Shown here: positions 40,731 through 53,069 of the stretch, piece by piece
How positions within the stretch are numbered: position 1 is the stretch's first letter
Layout of the letters: every line of letters starts with the position of its first letter
DNA from: Prorocentrum cordatum
Lineage: Eukaryota > Sar > Dinophyceae > Prorocentrales > Prorocentraceae
Direction of reading: 5' to 3'
DNA: 64,000 nt
Assembly (NCBI GenBank): GCA_963575745.1
Contig: CAUYUJ010015298.1
Coordinates: forward strand, 89,290 to 153,289
Made by a program: the position numbers and the translations under genes
The notes under the pieces: model-generated
Database searches by the model: none
What the model was told of the DNA's origin: nothing
Seen by the model: only the letters and a program-made list of their open reading frames with translations

Positions 40731-41600
40731 CCGCCAGAGCATAGAAGCCGATAAACCGAGATATACCGAGGGGGCGGTGGACGTCTTCGGACGTGCTCGC
40801 AGGTTGCCGAAGGTCTCCTTGCATCGGGATGCTGTGAAGCAGCTGCGCCTCGCCGAGAAGTATTCAAATCGTTTCGAACGGCCGCCGGATGTCCGAACTG
40901 GAGCCTGACAGCTGAGTGTTGTTTTCTCTCGTGTTGGCACCGCAGGTGCCAGAGTCAGCAACGGACGCGGCGGGTATCCATCCAGGAGGCCGTCGTTACA
41001 GGCCTCGTGGCCGCCATGGCCACGTGCCAGGCGTCCCTTGGGCAGCACCAGAAAGCGCTGGGGCCGCACAGCACGACGCTGACCCAGGGCATCAACCATC
41101 CGCACATCCCCAAAGATAAAAAGGAAGGCGCGATGCGTATATCCTGGGATTTCGCTCGTTTCCTACTTCGACGGGAAGTTCGAGCGGATCGGTCGCCAGC
41201 TTCGCCACGTCCGACATCACATATATTGGCCAACGTCGTCGATGCCAAGGTACAGCGCCCAGCAGCCAGGCGTGCACGATCTTCATTGACACCTTCCCTC
41301 GTCCCGTCCTCGACACCGTCCGCAAGGGTCCATTGGCAGCCCATGCAGTAACAGCGGTTCCCCCAGTACCTGGCACTCCTGTCCTCGTTCCGCGCGGCAG
41401 AACACGGAGGTGAGGGGATGAGATCGCAGTGACACGGAGGGTCCCCCACTGGGAAATCAGTTTCGGTGTCGTGTTCGAGTCGTGCGTGCATGCCAGACGA
41501 AGTTGCGTGGGCGGGCGACAGGCATGAACCCTCCTCGGGCTAGGGCGCCGCCGTGCCAACAGACCGCCCCTTCCCACCTGTTGGCCGGCGGTGGCCGGGG
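40731..41600. other. Unassigned DNA
   Basis: Mixed DNA with overlapping short ORFs on both strands. No gene is supported. Confidence 0.3.
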
Positions 41601-41609
41601 GGGGCCTTG

Positions 41610-42035
41610 CCGTGGTGTCCCGTTGGTGTCCCGTTGGTGTCCCGCTGGTGTCCCGCTGGTGTCCCACGGTGTCCCGCTGGTGTCCCGACGGTGCCTCGTA
41701 GTGAGGTCGATAGTGCGATCGATGGTGTGTCCGATAATGAGATCGATAGTGACGTCGATAGTGAGATCGGTACTGAGGTCGTTGGAGAGATCGAGCAGCT
41801 GAAATCGATCGGTTGAGATCGATCGAGTGAGATCAATCGAGTGAGATCGATAGTGAGATCGATTGAGAGATCACTTGTGAGATCGAGATTAAAGTCGATT
41901 GTGAGATCGATCGAAAGATCGATGGTGAGATCACCTCTGATATCTACAGTGAGATTGATAGTAACGTCGATCGTGAGATCGATCGATAGATCGACAGTGA
42001 GATCGATAGTGAGACTGACAGTGATACCGATTGAG
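41610..42035 (+). repeat. Two adjoining 12-bp minisatellites (GGTGTCCCGCTG and GAGATCGATAGT)
   Basis: From 41610 to 41695 about seven GGTGTCCCGCTG-type units. From 41700 to 42035 about 28 imperfect GAGATCGATAGT units. Because 12 is a multiple of three, frames stay open (an artefactual 170-codon minus-strand frame reads DLTIDLSID repeats). Confidence 0.9.
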
Positions 42036-42217
42036 TAAGACGTTGGTCCCACCCCCCGAACCTCCTTCTCATCCCACAGGTGGCGGTATATGTGCGTCCT
42101 GATTTTCGAGTCTGCACAGGCGGCCAGAGAGTTTCATAATGAAGCGATTCGCGTAGGGATGAGCTGGGTGAATACCCGCGACAAGACACAACACGACCTC
42201 CGCGCTCGCGCGGACCT

Positions 42218-42282
42218 CCCCGCAGAGGCCCGCGAGAGGAGGCGGCCCTTCCACGCCCTCTAGGCCTCGAGTCGGGCCATGT
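42218..42282 (+). repeat. Short dispersed repeat, second copy
   Basis: Partner of 40664-40730. Confidence 0.7.
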
Positions 42283-42436
42283 CCGGAGAAGAGCACACTA
42301 TGCATAAACCTGAGCTTTCGGCGCTGGAAGCGCCACCAGGAAGGGGGCCCAGTGCCGATACAAAGGAGGCCGCTAGGGAGTCCACCGCCAGGGAGGCCTC
42401 CGGGAGGGCCCAGCGCCGAAAGTAGATGTTTATGGC

Positions 42437-42844
42437 GTGTGTTTCCTCTATACGTTGGGCCGCTCATCCCGTTGGGCGCCATCTTGTCGCTTGCCAGCCG
42501 ACGGCCTCCAGGGAGCCCTGCGCTGGATTAGTGGAAAACGACGCGCGACCTATCGCCGTCTCTGCGAAGCAGCCCACACTGTGCGGCGGTGCGGGGGACT
42601 ACACCTTCGAACCGCGCCCAGCCGAGCTGGGGTTGCCGAGGACATCGGTGCGGCGGAGATCCGCAGCATCATCGAGGACCACACGGAAGCGGCACGTGCC
42701 GCCATGTGCACCCCGGGTGCCCCTTCCAGGACGTCGTCGGGCCCGGTTTCTACGGGAACAGCGGTACCAACGGAAGCGCTCCTTGACTCGCGTGACAGCT
42801 ATCAATGCTTTTCTCCTGCTGTACCCGTTGTCATTGATCGTTGA
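42437..42844 (+). other. Hypothetical ORF
   Basis: 135 codons, with a protein-like part (GKRRATYRRLCEAAHTVRRC, then AEDIGAAEIRSIIEDHTEAA). It ends in the ATCGTT-rich repeat that follows. No family is recognised. Confidence 0.25.
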
Positions 42845-42960
42845 CCGTTGTTATCGTCGTCATTGATCGTTGATCGTTCTCGTTGTAATCGTTATCGTTA
42901 TCGTTGTGATCGTTGTGATCGTTGTCGTCATCGTTATCGTTCTTATCGTTGGTCGTTATC
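42836..42960 (+). repeat. (ATCGTT)n-like minisatellite
   Basis: About 20 imperfect ATCGTT/GTTATC units. Confidence 0.85.
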
Positions 42961-43174
42961 GGGGCCCGCCTCCCGTGACCTCAGCATTGCCGACAGGCCC
43001 TGCCGTGTCCAAGAGCGGCCCCTGGCGAGGGTCCTGCGCCGACAGGGCCGCTGCGCGGCACCGGCCGTGCCAAAAACAGACGTGCAGATGTGCCGCCGGC
43101 CGCCTCCTCCCACCTCCGCCGCCAATCGCGCCGTCGCCCGACAGCGCAGGGCGGCCCGCGAGGAGGCGAGGAGG

Positions 43175-43354
43175 TACAGTCGGGGCGCTGAGGAAGGAAC
43201 CCTTTTCGTTGCGGAGGGGCTCGGTGTTCCTTGATTGTTTCAAAGTTTGCCTCGGGTTTTCCCGAGGTTTTAGATGGGAAATCGAGGTTGAACTTCTGGA
43301 AAAAGGGGGCCTCGTTCCTTATTTAGGGTTCCTTAGGTCAACGCCCCGACTGTA
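43175..43354. mobile_element. 180-bp MITE, copy 1
   Basis: Terminal inverted repeats are perfect over 13 bp (TACAGTCGGGGCG at the left, its complement at the right), counting the TA duplicated at each end. A second copy of identical length is at 46514-46693. TA flanks and a CAGT start are typical of Tc1/mariner/pogo-type elements. No coding capacity. Confidence 0.85.
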
Positions 43355-43890
43355 GGGAGAGTGTCATGGAGGGGCACCTCCCTCTCCTTCAGCGCGCACT
43401 TCGAGGCACGTCCCCCTGGCGGCCTTTCTCCCAATACAGGATGGCAGGAGGCAGCACTCAGTCGACAAGGATCCAGCGTTCCGGTCATACCTGCGCCCCA
43501 CCACCTCCTGGTTCTCCCGTCTTCCTCGCGTGCTTGAATCCCGTCGTCGACGGCCCACCTCTCCCTCTGCAGTCGGAGTGCACAGATGATGCTGCACTCG
43601 CATGTCACGACTGGCCAGCGCAGCCTTGGCAACTGCCCATCCCTCGAGCACCCCATTCCTGGACTCGGCACCGCGTGTACTCAAAAGTCCCATGGGAACC
43701 AGGCGGACGAGAACGGATTCCATGATGAGATCCGAGGCACTCCTGCCAGAGGCCTGCTCTTCTCGAGGCCGACAGAGGAGTGGCGCCCAGCCCCGTGGCG
43801 GCGGGCGCGGGCGCGGGCGCGCGCGGTCGCGCGCGGCGCGGCCCGTGGCGCGCGCGGCCCGCCCCGGGGCCCTCCTCGGACCCGAGGGCC
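43355..43890. other. Unassigned GC-rich DNA
   Basis: Overlapping ORFs on both strands, and CGCG-rich runs at 43800-43870. No gene is supported. Confidence 0.3.
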
Positions 43891-43894
43891 CTGG

Positions 43895-44290
43895 GGCACA
43901 GAGGAGGAGGAGAAGGAGGAGGAGGAGGAGGCGGGGAAGGAGGAAGACGAGGTGGAGGAGGAGGAAGAGGAGGAAGAGGAGGAGGAGGAGGAGGAGGAGG
44001 AGGAGGAGGGGGAGGAGTCTTCCAGGATCCGGTGCTGCCGAGATGTCGCGTCAAGGAGGGCGGCGGCCTCGCGCCTCTCCCTGACTCACGCGCTGCGGCG
44101 CGACGCTCGTGGCCGGCACGCCCACTGACCCTCGGGGACGACATTCGTGCCCTGATGTTGCGAAGGCCCTGCGGCCGGTGCCGCCGACCCTGAAGGCAGC
44201 GATCGGAGGAGGAGGCAGACGAGGAGCCAGAGGAGGGGGAGCAAGGGATGGGAGGAGGAGGAGGAGGAGGAGGAGGTGGAGGAGGGGGCA
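43895..44290 (+). repeat. Two (GGA)n purine tracts
   Basis: GGA repeats at 43895-44015 and 44205-44290, separated by unique DNA. From here on most such tracts have purines on the + strand. Confidence 0.85.
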
Positions 44291-44328
44291 GTTTTGGTGT
44301 CCCACCCTTGGGAACGACATTCGTGCTT

Positions 44329-44330
<2 letters not shown>

Positions 44331-44359
<29 letters not shown>
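44331..44359. repeat. (AT)n dinucleotide run
   Basis: About 29 bp of pure AT. Confidence 0.9.
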
Positions 44360-45529
44360 CTATGCTGGTAGGCCTCTGACTTGCGCTGTCTTCCAACTCT
44401 TCGACCCCGCGCATGCGCCTCGAGGGGCTGCGGAGGAGCACGGCGGTCGGCCTCCCGCCGGTTGGACGCCGTAACACGTGTACGCGCCGGTGCGTGTCAT
44501 GTCGGGAGTTCCGGCGCCCCGCCTGGTGAAGCGGGCTCCTGAAACGGGTCTCCTCGACCTGCCCCCTCCGCATCCCTCCTGCTGGAGGCGTCCCAGAAAG
44601 GGTGCCGGCCCCGAGGACCGAAGGAGTTGACATCCCTTCCTCGGCGGAGGGGCGGCGGAAGCCGGTGGAAGGCAAACGGGGGCGCGGGAGCCTGCAGAAG
44701 CCAGCGGAAGTACAAGATGCGCCCCCAAGAGATGGCAACATTTTTTGGTTCAGGGTTTCCGGAACCCGCCATTGGGACCGTTCATCGTCGCTGCCGTTGG
44801 TGAGGTCGCTTTGCTGCGGGCGTATCGTCGCTGTCGCGTTGTGTATTGTCGATGTCGTCGATGCCGCTGTCCGCCGTCGTCGTCGTTGGTGGCCGCCTGT
44901 TTTTCCTTTCTGCCATGGTGTTGCCCGATGGGGCCCTGCCTCAAGGTGGCCCCTGCTTTTACAGGTGGCCGCCAGAGCACCCGTCACGAGGCCTGGAGGG
45001 CTCTACAGAGCGGTTTGGAATGAATTCAAAGCCATATCATGCATGCCAGCGGCAATGCAGTTGCGGGATCATGGAGAATCTTCTCGCCAGAGTTTCTGCC
45101 CCCCGCTCCGCAACAAATGTTTGGAACTCAGCTTGAGCCCGCCAAGGACGATAGCGCTACTGAACTGCACCGAGCGTTTGAAACAAGTCCTATTCAAAGG
45201 GTGTGCAAAAGAGAACGGGGGTCTGAGGGGCACCTAAGGCCAGGAGCGTTTTCGCAACCAGGGAGCCTCCTATCTGGCATGAGGGGACGGGTTTTGGTGG
45301 AAACGGGTCCTGGACTTGGGGGCTCATCTCCAGGACAAGTTCTGTTGTTCATCCGGAATCGTTTTTGTTACGATCACGGGGGGCCGAGGAGAGCCCCCAA
45401 CAGCCCGGCGATTTCGGCAAAGCATCTAGGCCCCGTTCCCTCCAAGATCGTGCTTCTTCATGGCTATCTCCTCCACGGGGACCAGAACAGAGCAGGCTGA
45501 CGCGCTTCGCTTAGCCATTGCGGTCGAGG
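44360..45529. other. Unassigned DNA
   Basis: About 1.2 kb without a supported gene. Overlapping frames on both strands stay open only for 60-210 codons. Confidence 0.3.
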
Positions 45530-45745
45530 GCTTGGCGTGTCGCGCCGCCGGTTCTCGCCAACCATGTCTCGACGCGAAACGCCAGCCACTTCCTCGCCCC
45601 CAGGCGTCAGCGTACCGAGCCTTCCCCGGGCCTCCTGTCCCGCTGAGCGGAGCGACACGCCACCCGCCTGGAAGCCACAGCGTGTCGCTGGGGCCGCCGC
45701 CGCGGCAGGCGGAGCAAAAGTTCCCGACCCTGAGATGGCGAGAGT
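45530..45745. repeat. Dispersed repeat with GCGTGTCG inverted boxes, copy 1
   Basis: Contains GGCGTGTCGCGCCGCCGG near its left end, GAGCGGAGCGACACGCC in the middle and CACAGCGTGTCGCTGG after it, i.e. repeated inverted GCGTGTCGC words. It aligns with 49686-49892 over its whole length at roughly 70-75% identity by eye. Confidence 0.6.
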
Positions 45746-46513
45746 TGCCGTGCCAGCCGCCAGCACTGGCCGCCACACAGCGAGGCGGGCCGCGGGGTGG
45801 ACGAGGTAAGGAGCCGAGATGTTCTTTCAGACGCTGCCCTACCACCACCACCCAACCACCACCACCACACCCATCTTCTTCCTTCGCCTCCTCGCTTCCT
45901 CTTCCTCCTCCAACATCATTCGCCCCACCACCATCACCACCACCACCACCACTTCATCCTCCTCTTCCTCAGTCGCCTCCCCCCGGAATCGCCAGGGACA
46001 TACCTTGGAATGCACGCGTCGCTTCGCCCACTCCGGCAACCACGGTGCGGGAGCCTCCTGGCGCTCCAGCGTTCCCGCCAGGCTCTCCTGGGGGCGTCCC
46101 CATGGGACGGTTTCCGGCGCTTCTGCTTTTCCTCCCACGGTCTCCATATATCAGGAGGGAAAAAACACACAGACACAATGAATCGTCGATTCCTTAGAAA
46201 TATGGGAAAGTATGGGAAGTGGGGGGGGAGACAAAAAAACTTTGAAAATATGGGAAAAGATGGGGAACCTTTTTATTTGTGTGTAGTTATTTGTGTGTCC
46301 CAGGGCCCCTTCAATATATCCTTTCCCTCCCTCTGGCTCGCTCGCTTTCCCTCGGCCCTCAACCCACCGCGCTGTGCCTGGGGCCTGCTGCCCGCGATGC
46401 GCCTCGGTGGGCTGCTTGGCTACCCTTTCCCAGGCGAGTGGGGACGGCTCACCGCCGCCGCGGCGCCCCTCTGTGTCGGGAAGTGCACCGCGCGCCCGCT
46501 CCAGGTGGTGTCG
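45746..46513. other. Unassigned DNA with a (CCA)n stretch
   Basis: CCA/CAC-rich DNA at 45840-45960, then mixed DNA. No gene is supported. Confidence 0.3.
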
Positions 46514-46693
46514 TACAGTCGGGGCCCTGATGAAGGAACCCTTTTCGTTGGGGAGGGGCTCCGTGTTCCTTGATTGCTTCACAGTTTGCCTTGGGTTTCT
46601 TTTTGGTTTTCGATGGGAAATTGAAGTTCAACTTGTGGATGAAAGGGGCCCCGTTCCTTATTTAGGGTTCCTTGGGTCAACGCTCCGACTGTA
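46514..46693. mobile_element. 180-bp MITE, copy 2
   Basis: Same length and about 87% identity by eye to 43175-43354. The right inverted repeat has one change (CGCTCCGACTGTA). TA flanks are present. Confidence 0.85.
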
Positions 46694-47255
46694 TCCTCTC
46701 CCCATGGGCGTGACAGTGGGCAAGGGACCGCTGCGCCATCTCAGTGACGGACTGTCCCCGCCGTGCGAGATGCAGCACCAGCAACCCCTCACGGCTAGCT
46801 CGGGCCCGGCCTGTCGGAGTGCCCCCTCCTCGGGGGTGCCCCGTTCGCGAATTGCCACCCCTTGCACAGCGCAAGATAGCCCGATAGCCCCATGATGGTC
46901 AACAGGTGTCCAGCGCGGCGGGGGAAACACGCGACGGAGTGTTGATCACAGCCTCGGCGTCTGGGGACGCGCTCCCAGGGGCACGCCACAAAAAAATGCC
47001 CTCGGCGAAACGCTGGTCCTCGGGTCGACGTTTCTGGGGAAAGCGTCGCGGGAAGGCCACGACGTCAGAGGCATGGGCTACCCTTCATCGCCTCTCTCTC
47101 CGCCTCTCCTCCTCCTCCTCCTCCGCCCATAGAGAACCCATCCCGAGGCGCTGACCTTGAAAAAGGGCGATAACAAGAACGCCGACGACCGCGCGTACAA
47201 GTGGCCGTCGCGCCCTTAGAAGACATGATTCATCTTCGTCACCATCCTCACTCAT
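46694..47255. other. Unassigned DNA
   Basis: No supported gene. Confidence 0.3.
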
Positions 47256-47265
47256 CACTCATCAC

Positions 47266-47355
<90 letters not shown>

Positions 47356-47520
47356 CCACCATAATTATCATCATCAGCAGCATCATCATCACTTTCATCG
47401 TATGCATCATCAGCAGCAGCAGCAGCAGCCTCATCATCATCACCATCATCACCAACACCATAACCATAAGCAAAACTATAGCCATAACCATAACTATAAC
47501 CATCGCCACCATCATCTACT
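47256..47520 (+). repeat. (CAT)n and (CAG)n trinucleotide array
   Basis: A pure CAT/ATC run (47262-47333), a CAG run (47331-47355), then mixed CAT, CAG and ATAACC units. Confidence 0.9.
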
Positions 47521-48180
47521 CATCCTACCCCCTCTTCATCTCTTCATCCTCCTCCTCATCCTCGTTCTCCTCCTCCTCATCTCCCTCCTCACCCTTCTGC
47601 TCATCATCCTTCCTCCTCACCCTCTATCTTATCATGTACCTCATCCGCTTTTCTTTACGGTACGTCTCCTCTCCCTCATTCTTCTCTTCGTCCTCCCCAT
47701 CTTCTACCCTCTACCTCTTTTGTTCCAATGGGGATTGTGATGGGGGGAGTTGGCGACACCAGCGCCTCACAGCCGCCATTGGCACTGGGCTGTGGCGCCG
47801 GGCTGGACGGCAGGTCCAGGCCTCCTGGCTGGTCGCGAGCTGGAGGCCACCTAGGCATCCAGGCGCCCTGCCTGTCCCGTGGGCCACCGCCCGTCTCCCA
47901 CCTCCGTCCCCCGTTTCCCGCTGCATGCCCGCCATCCTCCGCCGTCTCCGCTGCCGCGGCCGCCGCCCCCCACGCGCCGAAGGGCTTCCGCGCCCACGAC
48001 GACCGACGACGGTTGACCGACGACTTATGGCCGACGCGTGCCAGATCCATGCCGTGCCGGCCGTTCGGCGACGCCCTGCTGCTTGCCCGTGTCGTTCCCC
48101 CTCTCGTCCTTCTCAGCGCCCCTGCTGTGCAGGGGCGACCAGGCCAGTTGCGTCGGCAGCAGTCGCACCAGGGGGCCAGC
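47521..48180. other. Pyrimidine-rich then GC-rich DNA
   Basis: TCC-rich to 47720, then GC-rich DNA with overlapping ORFs. No gene is supported. Confidence 0.3.
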
Positions 48181-48930
48181 GCTCATAAGCGGCTGCCAGC
48201 GTTCCTTCTTCCCCCTCTTCCTTTCCTTTCCTTTCCTTTCCTCCTCCTCCTCCTCCTCCTCCTTATCCTCCTCATTCTCATCCTCATCGTCCTCCTGTGG
48301 CGTTGCTCAGCCCTACCTGCGCCACCCAGCCTAAGTCGAAGAGGTCAAACGAGTGCTGTGGAGTCCCGTTCCATCAGTAGGGAGGCTGGGAGGCCCTCCT
48401 CGCGGCGGTGGCAGAGGGGATTCTGCGGCGCAACCCGCAGGGGCAGGTGCAGGTCTGCAGCGCCAGTCTGCCGTGAGCGTGATGTGTGTAGGTTGTGTGT
48501 GATTGAGCGATTGGGTGAGAGGCCCATCTTCCTCGTCATCATCCTCGTCGTCCTCCCCCAGACCTCTCCTGGAGTGCGCTCCGACCAGGATCTCGAGGCG
48601 AACATCCAGCCGTGTCGATGAAGACCCCAATCGGAGGCCAAAGTGGGCAAATCAAATTGCGGGAACAGTGAGAAGGTGGATGAGCAAGAGGAGGTGGAGG
48701 ATGGAGGAGGAGAAAGAAGACAAGGAAAATGAAGAGGAAGAGTAGTAGGAGGAGGCGGGGGTAAGAGGAGGAGGAGGAGGAGGCGGCGGACAAGGGGGGG
48801 AAGAGGGGAGGAGGAACTCCTAAGAGGCCACCCTGCGGGCGAGAACTAGAACTAGATCATCATTCTGAACCTTTGGACCAGTAGCACGGTTTGGGCTCGT
48901 TGAGCCCGCGAATGTTCCATCCGCCGACTG
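48181..48930. other. (TTTCC)n/(TCC)n tract, unique DNA, (GGA)n tract
   Basis: TTTCC and TCC repeats at about 48208-48300, unique DNA, then GGA repeats at 48675-48810. No gene is supported. Confidence 0.4.
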
Positions 48931-49189
48931 GGGTGTCTTAGAGGATTCGCATCCCAGAAATGGACCCATCGTCTGATGCGCAATCAGCTATGGGGGTTTT
49001 GTTCATTGGAGGAAGAGGGGGAGAAGGAGAAGGAGGAGGTGGGCGATGAGCAGGAGGACGATCTGGATAATTGTGAGGAAGAACAAGGATGAGCAGCAGC
49101 AGGAGCAGAAGCAGTGGGAGTAGCGGGAGGAGCAGGAGGACCAGGGGAAGCCGGTGGAGGTATCGATGATTGAATCGGATCCGCAAGTG

Positions 49190-49275
49190 CGGCCCACGCT
49201 GGTGCGCCCTTCTGAACGATGGGAGCGATGCGCCCACGCTGATGCGCCCTTCTGAACGATGGGAGCGATGCGCCG
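49190..49275 (+). repeat. 41-bp tandem duplication
   Basis: CCCACGCTGRTGCGCCCTTC continues to GGGAGCGATGCG, twice in tandem with one change. Confidence 0.8.
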
Positions 49276-49399
49276 AACTTGAAACTCGACAAGCGCTGCA
49301 AAGGGAGCATTTTTTTCAGGGACCGACAACGGTCCGAACGAAAACGATATGACACATCAATGTCAGGGATCTTGCGTGTGGGGATACGCGAGAGAGGGA

Positions 49400-49665
49400 G
49401 AGAAAGGGAGAGAGAGAGAGAGAGAGAGAGAAACAAAAAAAAGAAAGGCGACAGTGCGCGCGCGGGAGCGTCGGTTCACATCCGCCCCGTTGCCTTGCGG
49501 AGGAGGAGGAGGAGGAGGCGGAGGAAGAGCAGGAGGAGGAGTTGGAGGAGGAGGAGGAGGAGGAGGAGTTGGAGGAGTTGGAGGAGTTGGAGGAGTTGGA
49601 GGAGGAGGAGGAGAAGGAGGAGGAGGAGGAGGAGGAGTTGGAGCAGATGGAGGAAGAGGAGGGAC
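49400..49665 (+). repeat. (GA)n and (GGA)n purine tracts
   Basis: A GA run at 49404-49430 and GGA/GGAGTT repeats at 49497-49662. Confidence 0.85.
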
Positions 49666-49685
49666 TCTGGTGATGAACTTTGGGG

Positions 49686-49892
49686 TAGCGTGTCGTGTCG
49701 CCGGTTCGGGCCCACCGCGCCTCTGCGCGACACGCTGTCCGCGTCCCTAGTTCCAGGCTTCCACGACCCTAGTTTTCCCGGCCTCCCTCGGCGCGGAGCG
49801 GAGTGACACGCGAAGTCCGCTTGCAGAGCACAGCGCGTCGCCAGGGCCGCCACGGCGACACGCTGAGCAAAAGCTCTCGACCGTAAGGTGGG
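49686..49892. repeat. Dispersed repeat with GCGTGTCG inverted boxes, copy 2
   Basis: Partner of 45530-45745 in the same orientation. Confidence 0.6.
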
Positions 49893-50985
49893 GATGTGTG
49901 GGCTCGCGAGGGGGGTTCTGCGCCCCTCCTCTCAGTCCCCTCCCCGGCCTCCCGCCGCTCACGCCTCTCTACCTCCTCCTCCCCATTCTCGCGCGCATCA
50001 GGATGCATCAGGATCAGGCAGGGATTGGGGGATCCGACCAAGGTCTCGTAACTTCTGTTGCGCCATGGATTCCGAGTTCGTTGAGTTCATGCTGGCTCCT
50101 TGCAACGAGGATGGCCAGGGCCCCAGGCTGCGTATGTGGTACGTGTGACGTGCGCTCGCGCCCTCGCGATGTGTCGGCATGGCGGGCGCTGGCGTTCAAC
50201 ATCGAAGAATCGCGACAGCATTCTGGGACCCCCCGACAGCGTAGATAGTTGAATGTTGAACGTCCTACGTGGTGACAGAACCCAGGGTCCGCAACGTCGT
50301 GACGGAATGTGCTGCAGCTGATGCGCGCAGGAGCCACCACGCCACGCCACCGATTGCAACAAGCGCGCATCCGGACACTGCCTCACGCTTCTGTTTAGGA
50401 ACGACACTTTCTCTTGAACATGCTTCACATTACGCTCTGGACAGGCGCTGTCGCCTCAGACTTCCTCGGACGAAGCGCTCCCTTTGAGGAACATATTTGG
50501 GCACAGATGGATAACTCGAGTGCTGCAACCCTTCTGGTATCGGGACATGCAGTTGTGCCATACACGAGCTCATGTGTCGGAGCGGCGGCTTTTGTTGACC
50601 GCCGCGAGGCTTGGCAGGCGGAGGGGGTCGTCGTGATCATAAGCTCCTCTCGACAGACACTGTCAAACAGCATCACTCGACTTCTTGGCGTGGTTTTAGG
50701 GCAGTCTTGCAGCCATTGTGAGCCATCTGGTGGCTCTCCTGGGCCCGCTGGAGGCCCTCGTTCTGTGAACAGACAGAGCCCCGCACCAAGAGCCAAGAGC
50801 GAGGACTATCAGCAGGTGCCTTCAAGGAGTGCCTCGGATTGCGGGCGCAGGGGAAGCTGAGGATATTCGTGCTTGCTGACGGATGTGTCCCCGACTTTGA
50901 GAATGGGGGGGGAGGTGGTGTTCCACATCCTCCGCATTCTCCTCTCACCCTAATCTCACATTCCACTCCAAGTATACTCCTTGCT
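49893..50985. other. Unassigned DNA
   Basis: A short frame at 50065-50148 (MDSEFVEFMLAPCNEDGQG) looks protein-like but stops after 27 codons. Nothing else is supported. Confidence 0.25.
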
Positions 50986-50987
50986 CT

Positions 50988-51192
50988 CCTCCTCCTCCTC
51001 CTCCTCCTGACACTGGTGCCAGTGGCGCAGCATCCTCTTCATCATCTTCCTCGCCTGGATTCCGTCCTTCGCCTCCTTCTCTTCTTCTTCTTCCTCTTCC
51101 TCAACATCCAGTCCATAGTGTCCTCCTCTTGTCTTCCTTGATGTACGCATCCTCATCCTCCCCCCTCCTCCTCCTCCTCCTCCTCCTCCTCC

Positions 51193-51239
<47 letters not shown>

Positions 51240-51300
51240 TTCTTCATCTTCATCGTCATCGTCATCGTTATCACCATCATTTTCATCACCAGACTCATTC
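50988..51300 (+). repeat. (TCC)n and (CAT)n tracts
   Basis: TCC repeats (50988-51010, 51160-51195) and a CAT run (51194-51237) continuing as CATCGT units. Confidence 0.85.
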
Positions 51301-51604
51301 ACTCTTCTCCTCATCCTCCCCGCTCCTCTCCACGCTTCCCCTCTTCTCTCTTCGTCCCTGCTCCCCTCCACTCTTCACCCCTCTTCTAATGCCTGTGAGC
51401 ACTACAATTCGTAGTGCTCCTCCTCATCATCATCCTCTTCCTCTTCCTCGTCACCACCACCATCACCATAATCATGCTCTACACAGCCAGCATCACCCGC
51501 ATTCCCTCGTCCCCCGTTCTCCGCGCTCTTGCTGCCCGCTGTTCCTAGAAAGGGCCGCATGCACCGAATGCTCGGGACCCGCAGGCTGTCTGTGGCAGAA
51601 GCCT

Positions 51605-51787
51605 CACAGTGCCACGGTGAGGAGGAGAAGCAGCAGCAGCAGACCGAGGAGGGGGAGGAGGAGGAGGAGGAGTACGAGGGGGGAGGGAATAGAGCCAGGA
51701 TGAGGCAGATGAGGGAAGGGGAGGGAGGTGTGCCAGAAGAGGAGGAGGAGGAGGAGGAGGACTGGAGGAGGAGGAGGAGGAGGAGGA
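51605..51787 (+). repeat. (GGA)n purine tract
   Basis: GGA repeats directly before composite repeat B. Confidence 0.85.
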
Positions 51788-52560
51788 GGAGGACCAGTGT
51801 AAACCCAAGAGTCATCAACGATGTTGGAATAAACCCTCCCCCTAAGCTCCCTCTTCGTAGGCCCATACAGCGGTTAGTTTCCGTCGAGGGAACTGCCCCG
51901 TTGGAAGGCAACCGTTTGATGACCCTGAAGCATGCCAAAACATTGCTCTCGGGATTCCAGCGCCACGGATCAACCTGATTTTTGCTTCTTGACGATCCTG
52001 AATCGTGCCAATAAGCCGTTCTCGGAATTTCAACACCGCGAATCGACGTAACTGTTGAACCCGCATACTCCTGAATCCCTCCAAGCACCATTTCCTGTAC
52101 GCTGATCATGGGAGCCCGCGACATTCTTGCAAATTGTGTACGAATGTGCGCGGCGCTAAGGCGAGAACCACATGTTGAAAACGGGTCGCCCTCAACCCGT
52201 GAAGCTCTTCTATGTTTTAAGCGAATGTGCGCGGCGCTAAGGCGAGAGCCACATTTTGAAAACAGGTCGCCCTCACTCCGTGGAACTCTTGCACATATTT
52301 AAAGCGAATGTGAGTGGCGCTGAGGCGAGAGCCACATGTTGAAAACGGCCCACCCTCAATCCGTGAAGCTCCTGCAAATTTTTAAAATGAATGTACGCGG
52401 CGCTCAGGCGAAGCCACATTTTGAACACGACCCGCCCTCCATTTGTGAAACTGTTGCCAATGTTTAAAACTTCAGAGTCATAAATAGTGAGGAAGTCTCC
52501 GGCGAAACGCCCGGGCCGCCCAAAACATTGGCCTCGGGGTGCGACAGGGAGAAGTTATGT
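51788..52560 (-). repeat. Composite dispersed repeat, copy B (reverse)
   Basis: The complement of this segment aligns with copy A from CTTCTCCCTGTCGC to GTTGATGACTCTTGGGT. It holds four satellite monomers (52130-52460) where copy A has two. Purine tracts lie on both sides, the complement of the pyrimidine tracts around copy A. Confidence 0.75.
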
Positions 52561-52569
52561 ATAAGGAAG

Positions 52570-53033
52570 AGGAATGGAGGAGGAGGAGGAGGAGGAGGAG
52601 GAGGAGGAGGAAGAGAGGGAAGAGAGGGAAGTGAAGAGGATGCAGGATCCGTGGAGGATAAGGGGGGAGTGAGGAGGAGGACGACGAGGAGTCTGACGAG
52701 GCGGAGGAGGAGGAGGAGGAGGAGTGTGTGAAAAGGAAGAGGAGAAGGAGTTGGAGATGGACGAGGATATGACTGGGGGCGAAGGAGGAGGGTGGGAGGG
52801 TTCAGACCCACAACGGTCCATTTCCTCGGTGCAGTGTTTTCATGCTAGGCCGCTTTTATGGTTCGGGGCCTGGAGACGGCCTCCGAAGGCAAAAAGCTGA
52901 AGGAACAGCGTGGCGTCAAGATAGTGTCGTGGCGCGTGACGTCTGGGAGAAGTGGCAGCAGAAAGTGGAGGGTGAGACGTTGGAAGGAGGAAGAGGAGGA
53001 GGAGGAGGAGGAGGAGGAGGAGGAGGAGGAGGA

Positions 53034-53069
<36 letters not shown>

